NCBI RefSeq assembly: GCF_020740535.1
Contig: NZ_CP082362.1
Location: 3,284,501-3,348,500 of the forward strand
DNA length: 64,000 nucleotides
DNA from: Streptomyces profundus
GTDB taxonomy: Bacteria; Actinomycetota; Actinomycetes; Streptomycetales; Streptomycetaceae
Reading direction: 5' to 3'
Shown here one piece after another: positions 24,072-34,033 of this stretch. The notes under the pieces were generated by a model. The model did no database searches. It was not told the origin of the DNA and saw nothing but the letters and a program-made list of their open reading frames with translations. The translations under genes and the position numbers were made by a program. Positions within the stretch are counted from its first letter, which is position 1, and each line of letters starts with the position of its first letter.

Positions 24072-25477
24072 GTGCCGCACTCGGTTTGCTCGCCGTCCTC
24101 GTGTTGACGGTGGGAACCGGCTATTTCGTCGCCCAGGAGTTCGCCTTCGTGGCCGCCGACCGGCTGGCCCTCGGCCGTGAGGCCGCGGCGGGCGACAAGC
24201 GCGCCGCACGGGCCATGAAGGTCCAGGAGCGGCTTTCGTTCATGCTCTCCGGCGCCCAGCTCGGGATCACGGTCACCGGGCTGATCGTGGGCTTCCTCGC
24301 CGAGCCGGCGCTGGCCGCGCTGCTCGATCCGGTGGTGGCGGGCTTCGGCCTGCCGGCAGCCGCCGTCAGCGGCATAGCGCTGGCGCTGGCCTTCGCCCTG
24401 GCCACCGGCATCCAGATGGTCTTCGGGGAGCTGGCCCCCAAGAACCTGGCGCTCGCCGTGCCCGAGCGGCTGGCCAAGGGCCTGGCCGCTTCCACCCTGG
24501 TCTACCTGCGGGTGGCCGGGCCGCTGATCCGGGTCTTCGACACCGCGGCCAACCGGCTGCTGCGCCGGGTCGGCATCGAGCCGGTCGAGGAGCTGCACCA
24601 CGGAGCGACGCTGGAGGAGCTCGGCCATCTGATCGACGAGTCCCACGAGCACGGCCAGCTGCCGCGCGCGACGGCCGAGCTGCTCGACCACGCGCTGGAG
24701 TTCTCCGAGCGCAACCTGGCGGAGGTGATGGTGCCGCGCGTCGAGGTCAACTCGGTTCGCGCGCTGTCCCCGGCCTCGGAGGTCGTGGAGCTGATCAGGG
24801 ACCACGGCCACTCCCACTATCTGGTGATCGGGGATCGGATCGACGACATCGTCGGTGTGGTCGGGGTGCGTGAGCTGATGCGGCTCAGCCCCGAGCGGAT
24901 CACCCGCCGCACGGCCGGTGCGCTGGCCAGGCGCGCGGTGCTGCTGCCCGACACCCTGCCGCTGCCGGGTGCGATGGAGCAGATGCAGGCGGCGGGCGAG
25001 GAGTTCGCCGTGGTGCTGGACGAGTACGGCGGGCTCGCCGGGATCGTCACGCTGGAGGACATCGCCGAGGAGCTGGTCGGGGAGATCGCCGACGAGAGCG
25101 ACCTCGTCGAGGAACTGGCCGTGCCCGACGGCACCGGCTGGCTGGTCGACGCCGGCCGGCGGGTGGACGAGGTGGCCGAGGCCACGGGTCTGCCGCTGCC
25201 GACGGACGACTCCTTCGAGACGGTGGCCGGCCTGGTCATCGAGCACTGCGGTCGGTTCCCGGCCGTGGGGGATCGGATCGAGGTGGCGTTGAACGACGGC
25301 AGGGGCGCGGTGCTCGAAGTGCTGGCCCTGGATCGCCGGGTGCCGGAGCGGATACGGCTTCATGCCCTGCCTGCGGCTCCCGACACCGTGTCCGAGGGCC
25401 GTGAGGCCCCGGTGCGGGAGGTGGCCGCCGAGGCCACGCCCGCACTGACCAGCCAGCGAGAGGGACAGCCTTCATGA
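24068..25477 (+). CDS. Hemolysin family protein (CNNM transmembrane, CBS pair, CorC-HlyC domain) 1
   Basis: A 469-residue integral membrane protein of the CNNM/CorC group linked to magnesium or other divalent ion transport. The N-terminal DUF21/CNNM domain has about three to four helices (residues 1-135) with SGAQLGITVTGLIVGF and a conserved FGELAPKNLALAVPE. Two CBS motifs follow (about 215-340; VMVPRVEV, then AVVLDEYGGLAGIVTLEDIAEELVGEI), then a C-terminal CorC_HlyC domain (about 350-430). TTG 24068 is the start because homologues begin at this point. It overlaps the stop of a 31-codon leader ORF, and its own stop overlaps the next start (ATGA). Confidence 0.87.
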   Translation: MSAALGLLAVLVLTVGTGYFVAQEFAFVAADRLALGREAAAGDKRAARAMKVQERLSFMLSGAQLGITVTGLIVGFLAEPALAALLDPVVAGFGLPAAAVSGIALALAFALATGIQMVFGELAPKNLALAVPERLAKGLAASTLVYLRVAGPLIRVFDTAANRLLRRVGIEPVEELHHGATLEELGHLIDESHEHGQLPRATAELLDHALEFSERNLAEVMVPRVEVNSVRALSPASEVVELIRDHGHSHYLVIGDRIDDIVGVVGVRELMRLSPERITRRTAGALARRAVLLPDTLPLPGAMEQMQAAGEEFAVVLDEYGGLAGIVTLEDIAEELVGEIADESDLVEELAVPDGTGWLVDAGRRVDEVAEATGLPLPTDDSFETVAGLVIEHCGRFPAVGDRIEVALNDGRGAVLEVLALDRRVPERIRLHALPAAPDTVSEGREAPVREVAAEATPALTSQREGQPS

Positions 25478-26493
25478 GTCCCGGAATGGCAGCGGCGATC
25501 ACGCTGGTGCTGCTGGTCGGCAGTGGTTTCTTCGTCGCGGCCGAGTTCGCCCTGGTGGCCGCCAAACGGCACCGGGTCGAGGCGGCGGTGGCGGACGGAC
25601 AGCGCGGCGCCAAGGCCGCGCTGTCCGGAATGCAGGAGCTGTCGCTGATGCTGGCCGGTGCCCAGCTGGGCATCACCGCCTGCACGCTCGGCCTGGGCAG
25701 CATCTCCAAGCCGGCCATCTCGCACGAGGTGGATCCGGTGCTCCAGAGCCTCGGCCTGCCGACCAGCCTCTCCTACGGCATCGCCTTCGTCTTCGCGATG
25801 TCGGTGGTGGTCTTCCTCCACATGGTGCTCGGCGAGATGGCGCCCAAGTCCTGGGCGATCTCCCGGCCCGAGCGTTCGGCGATGTTGCTCGCGCCGACGT
25901 TCCGCGCGACGGTGCGGGCGGTCAGGCCGCTGATCTGGGTGCTCAACAAGATCAGCAACGGGCTGGTCCGGCTCTGCCGGGTCGAGCCGCGCGAGGAGCT
26001 GACCAGCGTCAACGACCGGGAGCAGCTGACCCATCTGGTCGCCGAGTCCCAGCGGTTGGGGTTGATCAGCGAGGCCGACTCCGGTCTGATCAGGCGCTCG
26101 CTGACCGAACCCCAGACGCCGGTCGGCGCCTTCCAGGTGCCGGCGCGGGAGATCGTCTCGGTGCCGGCGGGTGCGAGCGCGGACGCCATCCTCGCCGCGG
26201 CCTCGGCCAGTGACCACACCCGGCTGCTGGTCGCCGACGGCGAGCGGGTGGTCGGCTCGGTGCACGCGCGCGACGCCGTGGTGGCCAGGGCGCGGGGGCA
26301 GCGGGCGACCGCGGCCGAGCTGGCCCGGCCGGTGCCCGAGCTGACGGCCGAGGACACGGTCGCCTTCGCCGTCGAGCAGCTGCGCCAGCGGCGGGCCTCG
26401 TTGGCCGTGGTGCGGGACGCCGAGGGTCGGCTGACGGGCCTGATCAGCCTGGACGACCTGCTGGTGCGGCTGATGACGCCCCAGCCGTCCTAG
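25474..26493 (+). CDS. Hemolysin family protein (CNNM/CBS) 2
   Basis: A paralogue of the preceding protein, 339 residues, coupled to it by an ATGA overlap. The CNNM domain (about 1-140) carries LAGAQLGITACTLGLG and VLGEMAPKSWAISRPE. CBS motifs follow (about 225-335), ending LAVVRDAEGRLTGLISLDDLLVRLM. It lacks the C-terminal CorC_HlyC domain of its partner, so the pair probably form a hetero-oligomer. Ion specificity cannot be read from the sequence. Confidence 0.87.
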   Translation: MSPGMAAAITLVLLVGSGFFVAAEFALVAAKRHRVEAAVADGQRGAKAALSGMQELSLMLAGAQLGITACTLGLGSISKPAISHEVDPVLQSLGLPTSLSYGIAFVFAMSVVVFLHMVLGEMAPKSWAISRPERSAMLLAPTFRATVRAVRPLIWVLNKISNGLVRLCRVEPREELTSVNDREQLTHLVAESQRLGLISEADSGLIRRSLTEPQTPVGAFQVPAREIVSVPAGASADAILAAASASDHTRLLVADGERVVGSVHARDAVVARARGQRATAAELARPVPELTAEDTVAFAVEQLRQRRASLAVVRDAEGRLTGLISLDDLLVRLMTPQPS

Positions 26494-26538
26494 TCCCGGT
26501 CGGCGCCGGTCGTCCCGAGCGCCGCCGGAACGAACGAG

Positions 26539-26566
26539 GGGCCGTGGCAGGTTGCTGCCACGGCCC
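26539..26566. terminator. Bidirectional terminator between CNNM gene 2 and cyclophilin gene
   Basis: A perfect 12-bp stem (26539-26550 with 26555-26566) with loop GTTG between convergent genes. Confidence 0.8.
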
Positions 26567-26598
26567 TTCGTGCTGCGCTGTCCCGCTCGGGGGCTCGC

Positions 26599-27312
<714 letters not shown>

Positions 27313-27540
27313 CTGACATGCCTTCCGATGCGGGGGGTGAGAACAAGGGGTAAAACAAACAGGCTCATCATGCCTCACCGCTTCCCCACGCGCCTCCCCC
27401 CGGGAAGAGGAGAAACGGTGGGGAACACCCCCCACCGCACCGTTTGTAGCCAGTTGAACACAACGCGTGACGACCCTTGTTAACCTGGGCCCCCGGGCCG
27501 CAGCAGCGTCCGGGCCACCCGCACCAGAAACGCGTCGCCG

Positions 27541-28245
27541 ATGACCTCTCTCGCCCTGGGCCCCGCCTGGTTGGATCCGGAACACCTCATTCAGACCTTT
27601 GGCCTGATCGGCATCCTGCTGGTGGTGTTCGCCGAGTCCGGCCTTCTGATCGGCTTCTTCCTGCCAGGCGATTCGCTGCTGTTCACCACGGGCCTGCTGG
27701 TCGCCAGTGGCCGCTATCTCCACCACCCGCTGTGGCTGGTCTGCCTGTTGATCGTGATCGCGGCCGTGGTGGGCGACCAGGTCGGCTATCTCTGCGGCCG
27801 GAAGGCGGGCCCGGCGCTGTTCAGGCGGCCGAACTCGCGGCTCTTCAAGCAGGAGAACGCGGCGAGGGCACACGCCTTCTTCGCCAAGCACGGCCCCAAG
27901 TCGCTGGTCATGGCCCGTTTTGTGCCGGTGGTGCGGACCTTCACCCCGATCGTCGCCGGGGTGAGCGCGATGGCCTACCGGCCGTTCGTGATCTTCAACC
28001 TGCTCGGCGGACTGCTCTGGGGGGCCGGAGTGACGTTGCTCGGCGCCTCGCTCGGCGAAGTGGCGTTCGTCCACGAGAACATCGAGGCGATGCTGATCGG
28101 GATCGTGCTGCTCTCGGTGCTGCCGATCGCGGTGGAACTGCTGCGGGCGCGCAGGGGTGCGGGACGGGCGCCGTCGGCGTCACCGGCGGCGGGGGGCCAG
28201 CCCGAGGCGCCCCCGGCCGATCCCGGTCAGGGCCAACCCGTCTAG
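27541..28245 (+). CDS. DedA family membrane protein
   Basis: Membrane protein of the DedA/SNARE-associated superfamily, whose members are implicated in lipid (undecaprenyl phosphate) scrambling and membrane homeostasis. Length is 234 residues. Conserved parts: [26 protein letters not shown] near 31-56, and [21 protein letters not shown] near 123-143 with the essential arginines. About five hydrophobic segments. The C-terminal 40 residues are Pro/Ala-rich and cytoplasmic. Divergent from the cyclophilin gene. Confidence 0.9.
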   Translation: MTSLALGPAWLDPEHLIQTFGLIGILLVVFAESGLLIGFFLPGDSLLFTTGLLVASGRYLHHPLWLVCLLIVIAAVVGDQVGYLCGRKAGPALFRRPNSRLFKQENAARAHAFFAKHGPKSLVMARFVPVVRTFTPIVAGVSAMAYRPFVIFNLLGGLLWGAGVTLLGASLGEVAFVHENIEAMLIGIVLLSVLPIAVELLRARRGAGRAPSASPAAGGQPEAPPADPGQGQPV

Positions 28246-28295
28246 GGCGGGCGGGCCGGAGGCCGGGCGGCGCGTCCGGGCGCGGAGGCGTGGGC

Positions 28296-28583
28296 TCAGC
28301 TCTGCGGGGTGGTGGGCTTGACCTCGTCCACCGGGCGGGCGCTGGTCACATCGCCGGGCGCGGCCTGGATCGTCCGGGGCGCGGGGGCCGGCGCCGGCTC
28401 CTCCTCGGCGTTGGCCGCGGTGGTGCTCGTCTTCGACTCGGACCTCATCGCGCTTGTCTCGCTCTTCAGGATGCGCGCGCTCTTGCCCAGCGATCTGGCC
28501 AGGTCAGGCAGCCGCTTCGCGCCGAAGACCAGCAGCGCGACGACGAGGAGCAGCAGGATTTCCCTGATTCCGATCTGACCCAT
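28296..28583 (-). CDS. tatA: Sec-independent protein translocase subunit TatA
   Basis: Pore-forming subunit of the Tat pathway, which exports folded proteins with twin-arginine signals. Length is 95 residues. One N-terminal transmembrane helix (about 7-21) leads into the conserved FGAKRLPDLARSLGKSARILKSE amphipathic helix (20-42), then a Pro/Ala/Thr-rich tail. It stands alone, away from tatC. A Tat substrate, the DyP peroxidase, is encoded about 9 kb downstream. A TatB-like role cannot be ruled out. Confidence 0.88.
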   Translation of the reverse strand: MGQIGIREILLLLVVALLVFGAKRLPDLARSLGKSARILKSETSAMRSESKTSTTAANAEEEPAPAPAPRTIQAAPGDVTSARPVDEVKPTTPQS

Positions 28584-28753
28584 GATCCAACCTCCGGCGA
28601 TGTATCAGCATGTTCCGCACCTTCGGCCACGGTAGCGCGCCGGCGGCCGAGAAGACAGAAGCCCAGGGGCCATATCCGTTCCGGTCCGCCGCACCGGGGC
28701 CGGGAGATGACCACGACGCGGCGGCGGGCAGGACCCTTGGAACCCGGGGAACC

Positions 28754-29329
28754 TCAGATGTTCACTCCGAAGTCGCTCGCGATCCCCGCCAGCCCGGAGG
28801 CGTACCCCTGGCCGACCGCGCGGAACTTCCACTCGCTACCGCGCCGATACAACTCGCCGAAGATCATGGCGGTTTCGGTGGCCGCGTCCTCGCTCAGGTC
28901 GTAGCGGGCGATCTCGGCGCCGCCGGCCTGGTTGACCACGCGGATGAACGCGTTCTGCACCTGGCCGAAGCTCTGCTGCCTGGCATGGGCGTCGTGGATG
29001 GACACCGGGAAGACGATCTTGGAGACCTCCGGCGGCACCGTGGCCAGGTTGATCTTGATCGACTCGTCGTCCCCGTCGCCCTCGCCGGTGAGGTTGTCCC
29101 CGGTGTGCTCCACCGAACCGTCCGGGCTGGTCAGGTTGTTGTAGAAGACGAAGTGCCCGTCGGAGATGACCTTCCCCGAGTCGTCACACACCAGGGCACT
29201 GGCGTCCAGGTCATAGTCCGTGCCAGTGGTCGTGCGTACGTCCCACCCCAGGCCGACCACCACGGCGGTCAGCCCCGGTGCCTCCTTGGTCAGTGAGACA
29301 TTGCCTCCCTTGGAAAGCGAAACTCCCAC
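28754..29329 (-). CDS. TerD family protein
   Basis: A 191-residue TerD-domain protein (calcium-binding, tellurite/stress-resistance family) of standard length. It begins [20 protein letters not shown]. Acidic calcium-binding segments are [12 protein letters not shown] near 40-52 and [12 protein letters not shown] near 84-95. The C terminus reads [24 protein letters not shown], as in the family. GTG 29329 has GGAGGAG directly upstream; longer frames do not match. Streptomyces TerD proteins affect development and metal stress. A hairpin (29362-29381) and a BlaI-like operator lie upstream. Confidence 0.92.
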   Translation of the reverse strand: MGVSLSKGGNVSLTKEAPGLTAVVVGLGWDVRTTTGTDYDLDASALVCDDSGKVISDGHFVFYNNLTSPDGSVEHTGDNLTGEGDGDDESIKINLATVPPEVSKIVFPVSIHDAHARQQSFGQVQNAFIRVVNQAGGAEIARYDLSEDAATETAMIFGELYRRGSEWKFRAVGQGYASGLAGIASDFGVNI

Positions 29330-29361
29330 GTTCTCCTCCTGAACTCGCTGCTCGTGCTCTC

Positions 29362-29381
29362 GCTCCTGGCGCACCAGGAGC
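29362..29381. promoter_or_regulatory. Hairpin in the terD leader
   Basis: An 8-bp perfect stem (29362-29369 with 29374-29381) and loop CGCA, about 33 bp before the terD start on the minus strand. Function unknown. Confidence 0.4.
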
Positions 29382-29393
29382 GCTGCCGAAAAT

Positions 29394-29407
29394 CTACAAC
29401 ACTGTAG
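29394..29407. promoter_or_regulatory. BlaI-type operator CTACA-ACAC-TGTAG
   Basis: A perfect inverted repeat TACA-N-TGTA of the BlaI/MecI operator type lies between divergent terD and blaI-like genes. BlaI regulators usually repress themselves and their M56 protease gene. Here the site could also cover the terD promoter. Confidence 0.65.
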
Positions 29408-29478
29408 AAGCAAGCCGACGGGCCTGACCTCCGCATACCCCGCCTCGTTACGATGACCCACGGCGGCGGCAGTTTGGA

Positions 29479-29880
29479 GTGGTGGTGGACGCGACGGCGG
29501 ACCGGGGGCCTGGCCCGCGCAAACGAGGCCGCGGGGAGTTGGAGGCCCAGGTGCTGGCCACCCTACGACTGGCGCCCGGGCCCGTGACGGCCGGTTGGGT
29601 CAGGGAGCAGTTGGACGGCCTCGCCTACAGCACCGTGATCACCATCCTGACCAGGCTGCACGAGAAGCACGCGGTCTGCCGGGAGCGCGCCGGCCGTTCG
29701 TTCCTGTGGACGCCGGCGGCGGACGAGGCCGGCCTGGCCGCGCTGCGGATGCGCCGGGTGCTGGAGGGCCAGGAGGACAGGGACGCCGTGCTGGCGAGCT
29801 TTGTCACCGCGCTCACCCCGGACGACGAGCGGCTGTTGCGCCGGCTGCTCAACCCCGGCCAGGCGCCGGACGGGGAGTGA
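29479..29880 (+). CDS. BlaI/MecI/CopY family transcriptional repressor
   Basis: A 133-residue winged-helix repressor. The DNA-binding domain (about 15-80) contains [25 protein letters not shown] and the recognition helix [31 protein letters not shown], highly typical of BlaI. The C-terminal dimerisation and cleavage region follows (about 90-130). GTG 29479 or GTG 29482 may be used. The M56 peptidase gene follows 6 bp after its stop, so the two form an operon. In this family the peptidase inactivates the repressor on a signal. Confidence 0.92.
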   Translation: MVVDATADRGPGPRKRGRGELEAQVLATLRLAPGPVTAGWVREQLDGLAYSTVITILTRLHEKHAVCRERAGRSFLWTPAADEAGLAALRMRRVLEGQEDRDAVLASFVTALTPDDERLLRRLLNPGQAPDGE

Positions 29881-29886
29881 GGCGGC

Positions 29887-30825
29887 GTGGGATGGATGGT
29901 GCTGCTTCCGCTGGTGGCGCCTCTGACGGCGCTGCCGATCGGGAAGTTGGCCGAGCAGCAGTCCCATCCGCGCGCGGCCGTCCGGCTGTTGACGTCCGTC
30001 TCCGTGGTGCTGGCCTCGTGCAGCACGCTCTCGCTGGTGCTGCTCGCCGTGGTGGGCACCGCCCAACTCCCCGGCAACCCGCTGCCGGACAGCTGGTCGG
30101 ACCCGGAGGTCAGGGCGGCCGTCCCCTATGACGCCACCCTGGGCATCGCGGCCATCGTGCTGTTGACGGGGATCCTCGCCACCACCGGCGCCGCGCTGCT
30201 GCGGCAGGCACGGACGCGAAGCCGGGCGCGCCGCGCCCTGGCCGGGCTGCCGGCGACGGCGGACCCGGCCGTGCTGCCGGACCAACACCCGTACGCCTAC
30301 GCCCTGCCGGGGGGTCGACGCCTGCCGGGGCGGATCGTGGTCTCCAGCGGGATGCGGGCCGGTCTCAGCGCCGACGAGTACCAGGCGCTGCTGGCCCACG
30401 AACGGGCCCATCTGGCCGGCCGCCACCACCGCTATCTGCTCGCCGGCGAACTGGCCGCCCGCGCCCACCCGTTGCTCACGCCGCTGCGCGGCGCCGCCGC
30501 CTACGCGACGGAGCGGTGGGCGGACGAGGAGGCGGCGCGGGCGGTGGGCGACCGGGGGCTGACCGCGCGGGCGGTCGGCCATGCCGCGCTGGTCGGGCGC
30601 CCGCCCGCGGGGCTCGGCGGGCCGGCGTTCGCCGCCGGCCCGGTGCCCCGCCGGGTGGCGGCGCTGCTGCGCCCCGACCCACCGGCGCACCGCTGGCCAC
30701 CGCCCAACACCAGGGCCGGCCTCGCCGCCCTGATAGCGACCGCGGGCACCGCGGCCTCGGCCCTCTCGGCCCTCAACGCCGCCGTGGCCCTCTTCCTGGT
30801 CCTCAAGGCGGCGACCTCCCTCTGA
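29887..30825 (+). CDS. M56 family (BlaR1-like) membrane metallopeptidase
   Basis: Integral membrane zinc peptidase of 312 residues, partner of the BlaI-like repressor. Helices near residues 1-18, 33-58 and 88-110 precede the cytosolic catalytic loop with HERAH at about 174-178 (HExxH) and the downstream glutamate region ERWADEEAAR. A final helix lies near 280-305. It lacks an extracellular penicillin-binding sensor domain, so the signal is unknown. GTG 29887. Confidence 0.9.
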   Translation: MGWMVLLPLVAPLTALPIGKLAEQQSHPRAAVRLLTSVSVVLASCSTLSLVLLAVVGTAQLPGNPLPDSWSDPEVRAAVPYDATLGIAAIVLLTGILATTGAALLRQARTRSRARRALAGLPATADPAVLPDQHPYAYALPGGRRLPGRIVVSSGMRAGLSADEYQALLAHERAHLAGRHHRYLLAGELAARAHPLLTPLRGAAAYATERWADEEAARAVGDRGLTARAVGHAALVGRPPAGLGGPAFAAGPVPRRVAALLRPDPPAHRWPPPNTRAGLAALIATAGTAASALSALNAAVALFLVLKAATSL

Positions 30826-30859
30826 GGGGGGCGGACGACGAAGGCCCCCGGGCCGGGCC

Positions 30860-30895
30860 CCGTCCCTCGGACCCTCGCGGGCTCGCGACGGTCCG
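30860..30895. repeat. Dispersed intergenic repeat copy A (bidirectional terminator-like)
   Basis: This 36-bp sequence recurs at 44964-44999 with two base changes. It folds as GGACC(C)TCGCG-GGCT-CGCGA(CG)GGTCC, flanked by an outer GGCCCCCGGGC/GCCCGGGGGCC pair. It lies between convergent genes, as does copy B. Confidence 0.65.
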
Positions 30896-30930
30896 GGAGA
30901 GGGGCCCTGGGACGCCCGGGGGCCGATCCG

Positions 30931-31386
30931 TCAGAGGTCGAACTCGGCCGGCGGCAGGCCGAGGGTGTGGCAGGCCTGCCTGACCAGGTCGCGCTCGGCG
31001 GCGTCGAAGTCGCCGTCGGCGCCGCCGATCACGATGCCGATCTGGATGACCGCCCGCGCCTCGGCCGGCTTCTTCTTCGCCTTGCCGATCTCCTGGAGCA
31101 CACCGACCTTGCCCAGCTCGAAGTCGGCGATCAGCTGGTCGAGATAGCCGTCGAACCGACGCTGAAGATCGTTGGCCTCGAAGTTCTGGAGGACCTCGTT
31201 GCTGGTGATCAGCTGGGAGACCCGGCGTCGCTCGGCCGGATCGACCTGACCGTCGGCGGCCGAGACCAGCGCGCAGATCGCCATGCTCGCGTCACGGAAC
31301 GCACCGCTCTTGAGGTCGTTCTTCTTGGCGTTGAGCTGCGTCTGCATCGAGGAGGCGGATTCCTTGATTCGGTCCCACAGTGCCAT
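30931..31386 (-). CDS. TerB family tellurite-resistance-like protein
   Basis: A 151-residue helical TerB-domain protein. The two acidic repeats ALVSAADGQVDPAERR (about 39-54) and VIGGADGDFDAAERDL (about 120-135) are the metal-binding signature. ATG 31386 has GGAG upstream; GTG 31392 is an alternative. It lies 99 bp downstream of the ATP-binding gene on the same strand. TerB proteins work with TerC and TerD in membrane stress complexes; the TerD gene is about 2 kb away. Confidence 0.88.
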   Translation of the reverse strand: MALWDRIKESASSMQTQLNAKKNDLKSGAFRDASMAICALVSAADGQVDPAERRRVSQLITSNEVLQNFEANDLQRRFDGYLDQLIADFELGKVGVLQEIGKAKKKPAEARAVIQIGIVIGGADGDFDAAERDLVRQACHTLGLPPAEFDL

Positions 31387-31485
31387 AGCCACTCCAAAGG
31401 GTTATTTCTACGCCTCGGGAGAACGTAGCAGCTCGACGATCACCGAGGAGGCGTCGGCCCCTTTTTGGGAACCTTGACCAAGACC

Positions 31486-31932
31486 TTACGAGGCTTTCAA
31501 CAAGGCTGCGTCCGCACGCCACTTGAGAATCTTGTCAAAGGTGACGACGGCGCCGCCGCTGCCCGGTTGGTTCCCGAATCGGACGCGGTCGGCGAGCGCC
31601 TCGATCAGCAGCAGCCCGCGCCCGCCGGGCAGCAGCTCGGGCGACTCGGGCGCGGCCGGCCGCGCCTGGCGGCCGTGCGGGAAGCCGGGGCCGCAGTCCG
31701 TCACCTCGATGCGGCACATGTCGCCGTAGATCGAGGCGGTGACCCGATAGACCTCGGAGACGCCGCCGCCGTGCTGGACGGCGTTGGCGCAGGCTTCCGA
31801 CAGCGCGACGGACAGCTCGTGGGAGATGTCGCCATCCACCCCCGCCGTCTCCATCGCACCGAGCAGCAGCCGTCGGGCCAGCGGGACGCTGGCCGCCTCA
31901 CGGCGGAGTTGCAGAGACCACCAGATGCTCAT
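31486..31932 (-). CDS. ATP-binding protein of the anti-sigma (RsbW-like) family
   Basis: A GHKL ATPase domain of 148 residues. Boxes: SHELSVALSEACANAVQHG (N box), VTDCGPGFPHG (G1), PGGRGLLLIEALADRV (G2). Unlike the copy at 17875, it begins with MSIWWSLQLRREAASVPLARRLL, typical of Streptomyces serine-kinase-type anti-sigma proteins. ATG 31932 has GGAGG upstream. Partner unknown; TerB follows on the same strand. Confidence 0.85.
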   Translation of the reverse strand: MSIWWSLQLRREAASVPLARRLLLGAMETAGVDGDISHELSVALSEACANAVQHGGGVSEVYRVTASIYGDMCRIEVTDCGPGFPHGRQARPAAPESPELLPGGRGLLLIEALADRVRFGNQPGSGGAVVTFDKILKWRADAALLKAS

Positions 31933-32149
31933 GCTCAGCCTCCTGGCCGCGGCTCGACATATCCTTAGGTATTGCCTACCCACCCGTCCCGTAAGCGTGT
32001 GATTGACCCAACACACCCCATTCGGCGGATGGCACGGGAGACATTGGTCGATATGGGAAGTCCCCGCTGGGGATGAGGCGCCGCGCAGATGTACGAGTCG
32101 TGTCCCCTCGGGGTCGGCGCTCAGCCCGCAGTGCGATGATGGGCTGGCC

Positions 32150-32941
32150 ATGCGTGCGGGAGCTGATCTGCGTCTGCTGAGGGCCGCGGTGTTCGCCGCG
32201 GCCTCCGCGACGTTGGCCGCCGCCGGGCATCTCTCCGGCGGTGGGCCCGGGGTTCCGCTGTGGTCGCTGGCCGTCGGCTGGCTCGCGGTCTGGGCGTTCG
32301 CCGCCTGTTTCGCCGGGCGGGAGCGCCGTTCCTGGCCGGCCATCGCGGTCACGCTGGCCGCCGCCCAACTCCTGCTCCACCTGCTCTACTGCCTCGGTCA
32401 GCATCTCGCCGCCGGGTCTCAGGCCGGCGGTGGGCACGGCGATGTCCTCGCGCTGGCCGGCCGGCTGGTCTGCGGCGACCACGCGGCCTCCCTCACCGAG
32501 GGGGACGCCCGCCAGCTGCTCAGCGACAGCGGGTTGAGCCCCGACCATCCGGCCGGACATCTCGCCGGCCACGCCGCTGGCGGCGTGGGGGACGCGCTGC
32601 TCGCCGGGTTGGCCTCGTTGGCCTCCTGGCCGATGCTGCTCGGCCATCTGCTGGCCGCGCTGGCCGCCGGCTGGCTGCTGCGGCAGAGCGAGGCCGCGCT
32701 CTGGCAGGGCGTGCGGCTGGCCGATGCCCGCCCCGTCGCGCCGGCTTGGGCGCGCGCGCTGTTCGCCGCGCTCGGGCTCTCGTTGCGACCGACCACGCTG
32801 GTCGGCGCGCGCCCCCCTGCCGTGCCCCGGCAGGCCCTGGCGGAACGGGACCATCCCACCCCGGCGACGCGCGGCACCGTGCTGCCCGACGCGGTGATCC
32901 GGCGCGGGCCGCCGGTCTCCTCCTTCGCCCTCGCGGCCTGA
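32150..32941 (+). CDS. Membrane protein upstream of the copper cluster, unknown function
   Basis: A 263-residue integral membrane protein with about four to five hydrophobic segments (around 8-27, 35-58, 62-85, 145-180) and a His-containing loop (GHGDVLAL, HPAGHLAGHAAGG). A soluble Arg/Pro-rich C-terminal tail follows. The His-rich external loop and position directly before the copper genes suggest a metal-related role, inference only. ATG 32150 begins the first helix; longer frames add unrelated sequence. A hairpin after it separates it from the ycnI-like gene. Confidence 0.65.
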   Translation: MRAGADLRLLRAAVFAAASATLAAAGHLSGGGPGVPLWSLAVGWLAVWAFAACFAGRERRSWPAIAVTLAAAQLLLHLLYCLGQHLAAGSQAGGGHGDVLALAGRLVCGDHAASLTEGDARQLLSDSGLSPDHPAGHLAGHAAGGVGDALLAGLASLASWPMLLGHLLAALAAGWLLRQSEAALWQGVRLADARPVAPAWARALFAALGLSLRPTTLVGARPPAVPRQALAERDHPTPATRGTVLPDAVIRRGPPVSSFALAA

Positions 32942-33067
32942 GCACGCACTCGCCACCCTCCGGAAAGCGCTGGAACGCACCGGAGAACGCCGGAAGGAAC
33001 CGGGACAGCCGGTCAGAGGCCGGGGCGGGAGTGCGGGCCTCGCCGCGCGCACCCGACCCGAACCGAT

Positions 33068-33094
33068 CCGGACCCCCGAGGGGCCCCGGTCCGG
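33068..33094. terminator. Hairpin between membrane-protein gene and copper operon
   Basis: A 7-bp CCGGACC/GGTCCGG stem (33068-33074 with 33088-33094), 127 bp after the stop at 32941. I found no copper-repressor (CsoR) palindrome in 32942-33207. Confidence 0.4.
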
Positions 33095-33207
33095 TTCCCC
33101 CTGCTTCCCTTCCATCCCTTTCGGCTTTCTTCGGTCTTCTTCGTGGTCGTCGCCCGAGTCGGCGAGCGACCACGTCTCAGACGCCCCCATCAAGGAGGGT
33201 TCATCAG

Positions 33208-33951
33208 ATGAATCACATCCGGAGCGGCGCTCGTGCCGCCGTCCTGCTGGCCGGCACCGCCGGCCTGTTCGCCCTCGCCCTTCCCGCGCAGGCCCATGTG
33301 GGGATCGACCCGAGCGAGGTCGAGCAGGGCGGCTACACCGTGGTCAACGTCAAGGTGCCCAACGAGCGGGACAACGCCTCCACCGTGGAGGTCGAGCTGC
33401 ATCTGGACCCGGACTACCCGCTGACCTCGGTGATGCCGCAGCCGGTGCCCGGGTGGGACGTGGAGGTCGAGACCACGGAGCTGGACGAGCCGCTGGAGTC
33501 GCACGGCAACCAGATCACCGAGGTGCCCAGCGTGATCACCTGGTCCGGCGGCGAGATCGCCCCCGGCACCTTCCAGCAGTTCCCGCTCTCCATCGGCCGG
33601 CTCCCGGACACCACCGACCAGTTGGTGCTGAAGGCGATCCAGACCTACGACAACGACGAGGTCGTGCGCTGGATCGACGAGCCGACGGACGACGGTTCGG
33701 AGCCGGAGAGCCCGGCCGCCGTCCTCCGGCTCACCCCGGCGGCCGGGGACGGCCACGGCGCCGGCGATACGGCCGAGGGCGAGCAGGCCGCCACCGAGAC
33801 CGACGACGCCCCTGGCGAGCGGGCAGCCGCCGATGACGACGGGGGCAAGGCCGACACCACGGCCCGCGTCCTGGCCGGCGTCGGCATCGCGGTCGGCGTC
33901 GCCGGCGTCGCCTTCGGCGTGCTGGCCGGCCGCCGCCGCGCCACGGACTGA
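33208..33951 (+). CDS. YcnI family (DUF1775) copper-binding protein
   Basis: Exported, membrane-anchored copper protein of 247 residues. The signal peptide (about 1-29) ends ALPAQA, so the mature chain starts HVGIDPSEV; an N-terminal His is the copper ligand in YcnI proteins. The DUF1775 domain runs to about 170 and contains conserved Trp residues (GWDVE, VITWSGG). An acidic low-complexity spacer and a C-terminal helix (about 222-243) anchor it. ATG 33208 has AAGGAGGG upstream. First gene of the copper module. Confidence 0.9.
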   Translation: MNHIRSGARAAVLLAGTAGLFALALPAQAHVGIDPSEVEQGGYTVVNVKVPNERDNASTVEVELHLDPDYPLTSVMPQPVPGWDVEVETTELDEPLESHGNQITEVPSVITWSGGEIAPGTFQQFPLSIGRLPDTTDQLVLKAIQTYDNDEVVRWIDEPTDDGSEPESPAAVLRLTPAAGDGHGAGDTAEGEQAATETDDAPGERAAADDDGGKADTTARVLAGVGIAVGVAGVAFGVLAGRRRATD

Positions 33952-34033
33952 CCCCGCCCGTCCTTCCGCACGTGGGGCGGGGCCATCCCGCCTCGCCCCA
34001 CGTTCCTCCCGAACTCTGGAACACAGAACAGAC

